Positions 8,404 to 14,603 of a stretch of 20,015 bases of DNA are shown here, piece after piece. The position numbers and the translations under genes were made by a program. Source of the DNA: Bacteroides sp. UBA1317 (GTDB taxonomy: Bacteria; Bacteroidota; Bacteroidia; Bacteroidales; Bacteroidaceae); NCBI GenBank assembly GCA_002307035.1, contig DBTL01000143.1, positions 1 to 20,015 on the forward strand, read 5' to 3'. The first letter of the stretch is position 1; the number at the start of each line of letters is the position of its first letter. The notes beneath the pieces are model-generated. The model saw only the letters and a program-made list of their open reading frames with translations, had not been told where the DNA came from and did not search any database.

Positions 8404-8603
8404 CAGCCGGCACAAAATAGAAGCAGCTAACATAAAACGGTAGGGCTATGCTTCCTTATATCTAGAATTCAAGACTTCTATTGGAAAAAGGATGAGCAGA
8501 TTGTAGCAAAGAATAAGTCCGACCAGATAAGCAGGCGTACTAGCGCCACTCCATCTGTCAACATTTATAGCACCCCTTACAAGCCTTGTGAGAGGGATTG
8601 ATA

Positions 8604-8675
8604 GAACTAACTAGTTCACCGCGGTTAACTAGTTAGTTCAGCGTGGTGAAGTAACTAGTTAACCACGCTGAACTT
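8604..8675. repeat. Two overlapping, mutually exclusive hairpins (REP-like)
   Basis: Hairpin A pairs GAACTAACTAGTT (8604-8616) perfectly with AACTAGTTAGTTC (8627-8639) around CACCGCGGTT, which contains the 8-bp palindrome ACCGCGGT. Hairpin B pairs AGTTCAGCGTGGT (8635-8647) perfectly with ACCACGCTGAACT (8662-8674). The right arm of A and the left arm of B share 8635-8639, so both cannot form fully at once. AACTAGTT also occurs a third time in the loop of B. No T-run follows on either strand. Confidence 0.85.
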
Positions 8676-8716
8676 ATATGATTTATCGGCTGTCAATTAA
8701 TCATACCGAAACATGC

Positions 8717-9403
8717 TTAACATCCGGGGTATCCATATTTGAAAGCTGCAATATTAGCCTGATCGCATGGATAGCCATACTTTACCAATGTTCCTGCATC
8801 TTGTGCACAAGGATAGCCATACTTCAACACTGTACCTGCTGCTTCCTGACCACAGGGATAGCCGTATTTCAACACTGCACCTGCTTCCTGTCCGCACGGA
8901 TAGCCATATTTCATGAGAGTGGAGGCATCCTGACAGCATGGGTAACCATACTTCAAACCAACATTAGTTTCCAGATCACAAGGATAGCCATACTTCAAGG
9001 CTGCCATCAGATCATTGCCCGTACTGGGAGAATAAACGGCGGCATTGTCGCTGTATTTCACAAATTTGCTTCCTTCAATTGTATTAGCCGGAACTACGTT
9101 TACAAATACTGTAACTTTCTCTTCATACTTAAATGGAGTCACAGCCGACGGATTTTGCGTGAGACAGCACAATCCAAAGTCCAGTTCAAGTTGGCTTTGA
9201 GAAGCCTCAGTAGCAATAAAGAAAAAAATCTGATTCACAAGCGAACTTCTCCCGCAGCAATCCACAGGTTCATTTATCTGTCCTGCCAGAATAATGCCTT
9301 TCGGCAATGAGATCAAACACCATCCATAATTCGTACTTCCCAAATACGATTGCAGAGTCACATTGAAACTTTTGCCTTGATAGGCAGTAATTGATTCTTC
9401 CAT
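8717..9403 (-). CDS. Chagasin-like protein with seven KYGYP(C) repeats; predicted substrate of the adjacent radical SAM maturase
   Basis: A 228-residue protein in two parts. Residues about 5-105 resemble a chagasin/I42-type cysteine-protease inhibitor fold: GKSFNVTL, a STNYGWCLISLP segment in place of the inhibitor loop usually written TTGYxW, and the closing strands KYEEKVTVFVNVV. The C-terminal 90 residues are tandem 14-residue units (one is 15) with KYGYP at Lys137, 151, 165, 179, 194, 208 and 222. Six units continue with Cys and the protein ends KYGYPGC. Units are separated by variable small/acidic spacers such as GQEAGAV. A degenerate copy, VKYSDNAAVYSP, precedes them. Each unit has the X-Tyr-Gly motif used by spliceases. 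There is no signal peptide. The gene starts 35 nt after the maturase stop on the same strand, hence one operon. The substrate role is inferred from this pairing. Confidence 0.85.
   Translation of the reverse strand: MEESITAYQGKSFNVTLQSYLGSTNYGWCLISLPKGIILAGQINEPVDCCGRSSLVNQIFFFIATEASQSQLELDFGLCCLTQNPSAVTPFKYEEKVTVFVNVVPANTIEGSKFVKYSDNAAVYSPSTGNDLMAALKYGYPCDLETNVGLKYGYPCCQDASTLMKYGYPCGQEAGAVLKYGYPCGQEAAGTVLKYGYPCAQDAGTLVKYGYPCDQANIAAFKYGYPGC
8720..9004 (-). repeat. In-gene tandem repeat, about 42 bp per unit
   Basis: Seven coding units with the 18-nt core for KYGYPC (plus strand of the form GCAnGGATAGCCATACTT). First codons are at 8995, 8953, 8911, 8869, 8824, 8782 and 8740, i.e. spacings of 42, 42, 42, 45, 42 and 42. 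The core is conserved and the spacers drift, as expected for selection on the protein motif plus expansion by duplication. Confidence 0.93.
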
Positions 9404-9438
9404 TGAACTTTAATTTAATGTTAAACATAAGATTTATA

Positions 9439-10890
9439 TCATCTGGAAACCAGACTTTTCTGTCGCAAAAGATTCAAGTCGTGTAGAATATCATTATCTG
9501 TGCCGCCATTCAAACTGTTCGCTTTCTCCATTAAGCGAATCACATCTTCCAGCGGATATTTGTCTTGCTTGTACATAGACAACGCCAATCCTTTCAAGGC
9601 ATACGCATCCTCTCCGCACAGCTTCAGAGCTTCGGAGTTACTTCTTTCCGCATCCGCATAGTTGCCGCACATGAAATCGGCATATCCCTTCAATTTATAT
9701 AGCTCCAAATTATTTTTATCGAGCGCTACGCCATGCTTTGCCAGCAGAGCTACCACCTGCACTTCATCGTTCCGCAAAGCTTCTTGGGCTTTTTCCTGAA
9801 TGTGGTTCACGTCTTTTATTCTTCTTATTTCTTCCATTTTCTTCTTCAGATACACGTTGTACGAACAGTACTTATTTTCTCCATATATCGAACCTTCCAT
9901 GGTTAATCGGGTATTGGCACATCCGCCCAAACACTTACTGCCATAAATGCACTTCTGGCACTCTCCACTCAGCATCTCTTTTTTCAACTCCCGACGCCAC
10001 CGAAAAGCGTTCTCATCATTCCAGATATCATTTAGCGAACGCTCACGGATGTTTCCCTCAATAAATTCTTTGTCTCTTACAGACGTACAGCCTATAATGT
10101 CACCGTTTTGCAACACGCCAAAACCTCTGACACCTGCATTACAGCCTTCCCATAGCACATTTTCCGCCTTATACGAGCGTCTTTTCACTTCCTGTTCTTT
10201 CACCGTATAGTATCCTATACAATCGGCCGGATACATCCGAATCCTACCTTCGAGTGCTGTTTCATAACAAAAATCAATGATTTCATCGACATGTTCCGGA
10301 GTCATCACATTCTCCTTATGTTTCAACAAGTTTCCCATTGGTAGTCCAATTTGCACCTGCCATGAGTTCACACCAGCCTCAATTAATTTTTCGCGCAACT
10401 CCTTCAGATTAGCTAAATTTTTCTTTGTGATGGTCGTAATAGCTCCTACTTCTATACCCAGTTGGCGCAACAAACGTATTCCTTCCATATCCCGTTCGAA
10501 AGAACCTTGACGGCGGATAGTATCATGAATTTCCTTCGTGCCATCGATGCTTACAGCCACAACACATACCCCTGCTTCTTTCAGTAAATGAGCTTTTTCA
10601 GCCAACAGCCATCCGTTTGTAATCACATTAGCACCCAGACCATTTTCTCTCAAACATTTTATTAATTGTGGTAAATCTTCTCTTGTCAAGGGTTCTCCAC
10701 CCGATAATGTAACCCATTTCACACCCAATTGAGCCATTTCTTTTATCAACGAAAGAGCTTCGCTAGTAGTTAATTCATCAGCATAAGGTTTATTACATGA
10801 CGATCCGCAATGTGTACAATTCATGTTACACCCCATCGTCACCTCCCATACAGCAGTTACAGGTTGGTATTTTCTCGTTGTGTCTTCCAT
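9439..10890 (-). CDS. Radical SAM/SPASM peptide maturase, splicease-like, with C-terminal TPR-like region
   Basis: A 483-residue radical SAM enzyme. The SAM-binding [4Fe-4S] motif is Cys21-x3-Cys25-x2-Cys28 in TMGCNMNCTHCGSSC, with SGGEP at 63-67. The SPASM domain is complete: Cys250, Cys268, then C-x2-C-x5-C-x3-C at 311, 314, 320, 324, and Cys342, enough for two auxiliary clusters. Residues about 390-465 form TPR-like helical pairs (LYKLKGYADFMCGNYADAERSN, then AYALKGLALSMYKQDKYP), possibly for substrate or partner binding. Such enzymes modify ribosomally made peptides. The N-terminal CNxxCxHCGSS resembles PqqE- and PlpX-type proteins as I remember them. The operon partner downstream has seven X-Tyr-Gly repeats, which favours tyramine excision; thioether or cyclophane formation on Tyr/Cys is the main alternative. 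Confidence 0.92.
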   Translation of the reverse strand: MEDTTRKYQPVTAVWEVTMGCNMNCTHCGSSCNKPYADELTTSEALSLIKEMAQLGVKWVTLSGGEPLTREDLPQLIKCLRENGLGANVITNGWLLAEKAHLLKEAGVCVVAVSIDGTKEIHDTIRRQGSFERDMEGIRLLRQLGIEVGAITTITKKNLANLKELREKLIEAGVNSWQVQIGLPMGNLLKHKENVMTPEHVDEIIDFCYETALEGRIRMYPADCIGYYTVKEQEVKRRSYKAENVLWEGCNAGVRGFGVLQNGDIIGCTSVRDKEFIEGNIRERSLNDIWNDENAFRWRRELKKEMLSGECQKCIYGSKCLGGCANTRLTMEGSIYGENKYCSYNVYLKKKMEEIRRIKDVNHIQEKAQEALRNDEVQVVALLAKHGVALDKNNLELYKLKGYADFMCGNYADAERSNSEALKLCGEDAYALKGLALSMYKQDKYPLEDVIRLMEKANSLNGGTDNDILHDLNLLRQKSLVSR

Positions 10891-11030
10891 AATTTTCTCT
10901 ATTTATATAATTGATAATGTGATGATTATTACCTTTTAATGTTAAATTATAGTATAAAATAAGGTTGAAAATATATAAACGTTATATCCCCTTTTTTTGT
11001 TGTCATAAAAGTTCTTTTTTTGATGAAAAA

Positions 11031-11062
11031 ATGAAGATAAAATCGCAACACTTTATTTTCAT
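11031..11062. repeat. Inverted repeat in the divergent maturase/thioredoxin promoter region
   Basis: ATGAAGATAAA (11031-11041) pairs with TTTATTTTCAT (11052-11062), 11 bp with one G-T pair and a 10-nt loop. It lies in the 264-nt AT-rich gap between the divergent maturase and thioredoxin genes, so an operator role is possible. The gap holds no ORF and no convincing minus-strand promoter was found in it. Confidence 0.35.
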
Positions 11063-11091
11063 CATAATCTTAGTTTTACTAAATAGTTGTT

Positions 11092-11126
11092 TTTGAAAGC
11101 TTGATAACTAATATTTTATATCTTTG
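11092..11126 (+). promoter_or_regulatory. Bacteroidetes-type promoter of the TlpA-like gene
   Basis: TTTG at 11092-11095 and TATCTTTG at 11119-11126, a full TAnnTTTG match, with a 23-nt gap slightly longer than the usual 19-21. Transcription would start roughly 20-25 nt before the ATG. Confidence 0.6.
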
Positions 11127-11154
11127 CCTTATCATTCATTTAAATTGAGTAGTT

Positions 11155-11667
11155 ATGAGAAAAGGGATTATAGTTTGTTTAGTTCTCGTATGTGCTGCAT
11201 TTAGTGCAAAGGCACAAAAGGAGAATTCGGAAAAGATAAAAGTTGGTGATACGATGCCCGCTTTTAACATTGTATCGGACAATGGAGATGTATTCAAATC
11301 TTCTGATTTAGAGGGGAAAGTGGTTCTGGTGAATTTCTTCGCCACTTGGTGTCCACCTTGTCAGTTGGAGCTGGCTGCCGTACAGGCTAAATTGTGGCCT
11401 AAGCTAAAAGATAATGCTGATTTTAAATTACTTGTCATAGGACGTGATCACACAGATGCTGAACTGCAAAAGTATAACATCAAGAAAGGCTTTACTTTTC
11501 CACTCTATCCGGACAAAGGACGCATCATCTTTGATACCTTTGCCAGTAGTAGTATCCCCAGAAGTTATTTGATAGGGAAAGATGGGAAAGTAATAAACAT
11601 TAGCGTTGGTTACACAGAAGAAGAATTTGAAAGCGTAATGAGCAAAATTGAAGCTGCGCTAAAATAA
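11155..11667 (+). CDS. TlpA/ResA-like periplasmic thioredoxin
   Basis: A 170-residue exported thioredoxin-fold disulfide reductase. A signal peptide (hydrophobic 5-16, cleavage probably after AFSAKA at 20) directs it to the periplasm. The active site is WCPPC at 65-69 in VNFFATWCPPCQLEL, and the cis-proline loop is SSIPRSYLI with Pro135. An insertion between strand and helix (GRDHTDAELQKYNIKKGFTFPLYPD) is typical of the AhpC/TSA-TlpA group. Family members reduce disulfides in periplasmic or c-type cytochrome maturation clients; the substrate here is unknown. It is alone on the plus strand, divergent from the maturase operon, and has its own promoter, so it is probably not part of that system. 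A strong shared terminator follows. Confidence 0.93.
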   Translation: MRKGIIVCLVLVCAAFSAKAQKENSEKIKVGDTMPAFNIVSDNGDVFKSSDLEGKVVLVNFFATWCPPCQLELAAVQAKLWPKLKDNADFKLLVIGRDHTDAELQKYNIKKGFTFPLYPDKGRIIFDTFASSSIPRSYLIGKDGKVINISVGYTEEEFESVMSKIEAALK

Positions 11668-11691
11668 TGCCAAAACATAATAGAGAAGAGT

Positions 11692-11727
11692 AGCCATTGA
11701 TCCGATGAATCAATGGCTTATTCTTTT
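11692..11727 (+). terminator. Rho-independent terminator after the TlpA-like gene
   Basis: AGCCATTGAT-ccgatga-ATCAATGGCT is a perfect 10-bp stem followed by TTATTCTTTT. The T-run overlaps the last codon and stop of the convergent lipoprotein gene, so the hairpin may also serve the minus strand, where the following sequence is less T-rich. Confidence 0.85.
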
Positions 11728-12667
11728 AATCATCACTTGATATCGTGCTATAACTGCCTATTGGCAGAATATCAATCCACTTACCATGAATAGTCTTTTT
11801 CTCTCCCGTCCGATTATTTATCAGAGTCAACAGATACGACACCTTAAGTCTGCGATACTCTATTTCTGTCTCTAGTTTCAATTTACCTGCGGGAATAGTC
11901 ATCGTTTCAGTCACCTTGTAAGTTAGTGGTTTTTTGCTAACAAGGTTGTTATAAACAGATTTCACATTTGCATAATATATTGTTCCATTGTAGATACTAG
12001 AAGGAGTTTTTACTAGGATTGAAGCATTATCAGTCCACAAGAAAGCATCACTTTCCGTACTTTCAAAATAACTTTTTTGGAGTATATCGACCATAGGATC
12101 CATCTTTAGTTCCGAAGGCTCAGAATAATTGAATGTGTAAGAGCGATTCGATTCATTAGTGTAGATTGAATCTCCATCACCTTCATTCAAAACATACTCT
12201 ATCTTATCAAACGTATAGCCTTCTGATTTCTTTTGTTGCACAGTTATTTCCTTTTGCTCTTGCCCCAACTGAAGTAAGATGATAAAATTGAAATCATCAT
12301 CGGTCATATTCTCATTAAGAATGATTTTCAATGAAGTCGGTGTATCACGAACAATCGTAAAGCCTTTATCCGGCCAGACACATTGCAGACTCCCCAAACT
12401 ACTCAAAGTTAAAGAAGTATTTTCGCTTAACAGTCCACCATCCTTAGAATAAGTATTTCCATAAATGCTCATGTTACCCTCTTTATTGATTACTCTGGCA
12501 ATTGTCCAGTCAGCATTATCAAATGAGATAACACTTTCACCGCCCTCTCCTTCCATGGAAACTGAGCTGGTTGAAGGTTTAATAAGCGAATCATCGTTGC
12601 TACAAGATATCCCGCTAAGGATAGAGAGGAGAAAGAATAAGAATTTGAATAGTTTTTTTGGTTCCAT
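11726..12667 (-). CDS. Probable surface lipoprotein, BACON-like N-terminal domain, function unknown
   Basis: A 313-residue lipoprotein. The leader MEPKKLFKFLFFLLSILSGISC ends at lipidated Cys22, followed by SNDD, an acidic stretch like the signal that sends Bacteroides lipoproteins to the cell surface. Residues about 35-145 look like a BACON-type beta-sandwich (GEGGESVISFDNADWTIARV at the start, EQKEITVQQKKSEG at the end). The remainder is beta-rich with a hydrophobic strand near the end (VSYLLTLINNRTGEKKTIHGKW). No enzyme motif is visible. BACON domains usually occur in carbohydrate-binding or mucin-contacting proteins, but no SusC/SusD genes lie here. It has its own good promoter and is a single-gene unit. 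Confidence 0.72.
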   Translation of the reverse strand: MEPKKLFKFLFFLLSILSGISCSNDDSLIKPSTSSVSMEGEGGESVISFDNADWTIARVINKEGNMSIYGNTYSKDGGLLSENTSLTLSSLGSLQCVWPDKGFTIVRDTPTSLKIILNENMTDDDFNFIILLQLGQEQKEITVQQKKSEGYTFDKIEYVLNEGDGDSIYTNESNRSYTFNYSEPSELKMDPMVDILQKSYFESTESDAFLWTDNASILVKTPSSIYNGTIYYANVKSVYNNLVSKKPLTYKVTETMTIPAGKLKLETEIEYRRLKVSYLLTLINNRTGEKKTIHGKWIDILPIGSYSTISSDD

Positions 12668-12714
12668 AGTCTAAATTTATTCGTAAACAGATGCCACATT
12701 CTCATTGGTGATTA

Positions 12715-12746
12715 CAAAAATATAGATTAAATAAACAAGAATCAAA
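12715..12746 (-). promoter_or_regulatory. Bacteroidetes-type promoter of the surface lipoprotein gene
   Basis: On the minus strand TTTG (12746-12743), a 20-nt spacer, then TATTTTTG (12722-12715). Both elements and the spacing fit the consensus, and a leader of about 40 nt would precede the ATG at 12667. Confidence 0.8.
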
Positions 12747-12813
12747 TTTATTACATAATTTCTTATTTTATTTATTACAAATATGGAGATCCTAGATTAA
12801 TATTTAAATAGAT

Positions 12814-13587
12814 TTACTTAAACTCCGAATGGAAATATTGGTGCTTTTTAAGCGTAGCTTTACCATAATGAACAGCATGACGCGGACAAATATGGTAACA
12901 GGCCAGACATGAAGTACAATGTTCTCCCCAAGTGGGTTTGACCGTTACTTTCACATTATGTACAGGACAATGTTTCTCGCATAGTCCGCATGAAATGCAA
13001 TCGTCTGTGGCAAAGAAGGGTTTAGCTGTAACCTGATATTTATTGAAAAACGGCCAAATTATACGACTTTTCAAGAAAGCCCAACTACCTTTCTTGCACT
13101 CAAACAAAGGCGCAACACGTTCGGAGATCCTATCGTTTATCCGTTTTACTTCCCCCACCGCATCTTTCAGCTTCTTTTCTTCCACTTCTTTAGGATCAGT
13201 ATCAAAACCGGGCAAGCAAACGTAATTATTGGGCATGATCACTGAAAAACCAGCCTGCCACTCCCACTCCTTTCGGCGCACAATCTTGTTCATGATATCC
13301 TGCGTGAGCCCCACTTCATCGCCACACGAACAAACATAAAAAAAATAGTGATCTTGGGCGTTAGCAAAGCGTACTTTCTTAATAAACTCCATCACGATGG
13401 CAGGAGGTGCCCATGAATAAATGGGGAAAACAAAGCCCACTGCTTCTGTTTCCCCCAAAGTATATTCAGATAAATTATTGCCAAGAGAGAATTCATCAGC
13501 AATAGAAATTAATTTTTCATGCTGATGCGTAGCTATTTGTTCTGCTATCCATTTGGAATTACCTGTTCCCGAGAAATAGAATATCAT
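12814..13587 (-). CDS. EFR1 family flavodoxin/2[4Fe-4S] ferredoxin fusion
   Basis: A 257-residue cytoplasmic electron carrier. The N-terminal flavodoxin-like domain starts with IFYFSGTGNSKWIA (phosphate-binding loop for FMN at about 6-11) and has VGFVFPIYSWAPP near 50-62. The C-terminus is a two-cluster ferredoxin: Cys197, 200, 203, 207 (CISCGLCEKHCP) and Cys224, 227, 230, 234 (CTSCLACYHICP), the arrangement for two [4Fe-4S] clusters. Such fusions pass low-potential electrons in anaerobes; the partner enzyme is not evident from neighbours. It could in principle feed electrons to radical SAM enzymes such as the one at 9439-10890, but nothing in the layout shows this. It has its own promoter in the gap after the permease gene. 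Confidence 0.93.
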   Translation of the reverse strand: MIFYFSGTGNSKWIAEQIATHQHEKLISIADEFSLGNNLSEYTLGETEAVGFVFPIYSWAPPAIVMEFIKKVRFANAQDHYFFYVCSCGDEVGLTQDIMNKIVRRKEWEWQAGFSVIMPNNYVCLPGFDTDPKEVEEKKLKDAVGEVKRINDRISERVAPLFECKKGSWAFLKSRIIWPFFNKYQVTAKPFFATDDCISCGLCEKHCPVHNVKVTVKPTWGEHCTSCLACYHICPRHAVHYGKATLKKHQYFHSEFK

Positions 13588-13605
13588 AACTTATTGTTTT
13601 ACCCA

Positions 13606-13636
13606 CAAAAGTAAAATAAAAACCGGTACTTCCAAA
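13606..13636 (-). promoter_or_regulatory. Bacteroidetes-type promoter of the EFR1 gene
   Basis: On the minus strand TTTG (13636-13633), 19-nt spacer, TACTTTTG (13613-13606). Near-perfect match in both elements and spacing. It means the EFR1 gene can be transcribed independently of the ABC operon that ends just upstream at 13647. Confidence 0.8.
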
Positions 13637-13646
13637 TTATAATCGA

Positions 13647-14603
13647 CTATCTCGGTCTAATTTCTCTTCTCATAAAGCTGATGTATGACAAAGCAAAGCA
13701 AATAACTGTGGCAGCAATCAGTCCCGTAAGTTGTGGCCAAACGATCAACAAACTCTGACCCAGAGGCAAAGGACTAGGAATAGCGCCATGAACCTGTTCC
13801 ATAGTAAGTGGGCCTAAACTACGTACCGAAGGCATCAACAAAGTACTAGTCGCTTCACTAAACAGTTCGCTTGGGGCAAGTCTCAACAAGCCGAGCATGA
13901 ACTTCTGATAACTCATAATCTGCTCCATACTTGCAGTCTGGGGAGGTGCAATAGCCTTGCCAATGAGGTTGATTATCATAGTATAAAATACACTAAAAAA
14001 CAACCACACAGCAATGCAGGCCAAAGCCGACGTAGCAGCCTGACGAAATTGCACCGAGAAGAAAATGGAAAGATTCAGCCAAAATGCCACGTAAAAGATA
14101 GCGATAATAATAAAAGCAATCATGCGTAAAAATTCCTCAGCTGTAGGTGGTATTCCAATCTTAATAAGGCCAAAGCCCATCACCAGAAAGCCCAAGACGA
14201 AAAGCATTACACTTATCACGATCAATGCCCCTACAAACTTGGCATTAATTAAGTAGTCACGATGAATGGGTTGTGACATGATGCGACTCAACGTTCCTTT
14301 ATTCTGCTCGGAGTTAATAGCATCAAAGCCTAAAGAAATGCCCAACAACGGTCCCAGAAAACTAATGAAGACGATGAAAGGTGGAAGCGTTCCGTCTGAA
14401 ATGGTGAATAACTTTAAAAAGAAAAATGAACCATCAGGATCATTTTGTTTCAAAGCAGAACTAAAGCTGCTCAAAGCGGTGTAAAGCGATCCCATGCAAG
14501 TAAAAGCGATAATAAGAATCAAGATAATAAACCGCCAGCTCTTCACATGATCTGATACTTCTTTATTTACAATAACCCAAAAAGGGTGAATGGTTTTACT
14601 CAT
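13647..14603 (-). CDS. ABC-2 type transporter permease
   Basis: Membrane subunit of an ABC transporter, 318 residues from the ATG at 14603. An ATG 42 nt further upstream would add MMIFIIAILKEVRH, but the 14603 start is chosen because AAGGAGG lies 8 nt before it. About six hydrophobic segments are visible: WRFIILILIIAFTCMG, FIVFISFLGPLLGISLGF, FVGALIVISVMLFVLGFLVMG, a segment around MIAFIIIAIFYVAFWL, LACIAVWLFFSVFYTMI and a last one around AATVICFALSYIS. A large extracytoplasmic loop precedes the last segment. The INSEQNKGTLSRIMSQPIHR loop matches the conserved cytoplasmic coupling region of ABC-2 permeases (ERExGT...P). It overlaps the ATPase gene by 8 nt, third in the operon. The substrate is unknown. 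Confidence 0.9.
   Translation of the reverse strand: MSKTIHPFWVIVNKEVSDHVKSWRFIILILIIAFTCMGSLYTALSSFSSALKQNDPDGSFFFLKLFTISDGTLPPFIVFISFLGPLLGISLGFDAINSEQNKGTLSRIMSQPIHRDYLINAKFVGALIVISVMLFVLGFLVMGFGLIKIGIPPTAEEFLRMIAFIIIAIFYVAFWLNLSIFFSVQFRQAATSALACIAVWLFFSVFYTMIINLIGKAIAPPQTASMEQIMSYQKFMLGLLRLAPSELFSEATSTLLMPSVRSLGPLTMEQVHGAIPSPLPLGQSLLIVWPQLTGLIAATVICFALSYISFMRREIRPR

Larger units (their letters stand above)
8255..8716. other. Non-coding region with hairpins between the DsrE-like and repeat-protein genes
   Basis: 462 nt without a supportable gene. From low to high coordinates it holds the upstream region of the DsrE-like gene, a GC-rich hairpin with a minus-strand T-run (8371-8403), and about 190 nt of unremarkable composition (8412-8600). 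It then holds the near-palindrome ACAAGCCTTGT at 8579-8589 and two overlapping hairpins (8604-8675). On the minus strand an open frame without a start codon runs across 8480-8630; I do not regard it as coding. Since the repeat-protein gene ends at 8717, most of this may be its 3' untranslated region or a small RNA. Confidence 0.6.

Noticed and set aside
8480..8630. Open minus-strand frame containing RWSGASTPAYLVGL
   Set aside because: No start codon in frame, short, runs through part of the hairpin region and has no family I recognise.
8720..9004. CRISPR-like array (regular 42-bp spacing of an 18-nt core)
   Set aside because: The period is a multiple of three, the core encodes KYGYPC in a single long frame, and the spacers are short and related to each other. 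No cas genes are nearby.
8678..9310. 210-residue plus-strand ORF with repeated AILQ/CTC stretches
   Set aside because: It is the antisense reading of the KYGYPC repeat gene; its repeats follow from that gene, and it has no recognisable domain.
11155..11667. TlpA-like thioredoxin as part of the maturase system
   Set aside because: It is on the opposite strand, has its own promoter and terminator and a signal peptide, so it acts in the periplasm, whereas the maturase and repeat protein lack signals.
12490..12705. 71-residue minus-strand ORF overlapping the surface lipoprotein start
   Set aside because: It is out of frame with the lipoprotein, which has a clear signal peptide and its own promoter. 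The ORF has no domain features.
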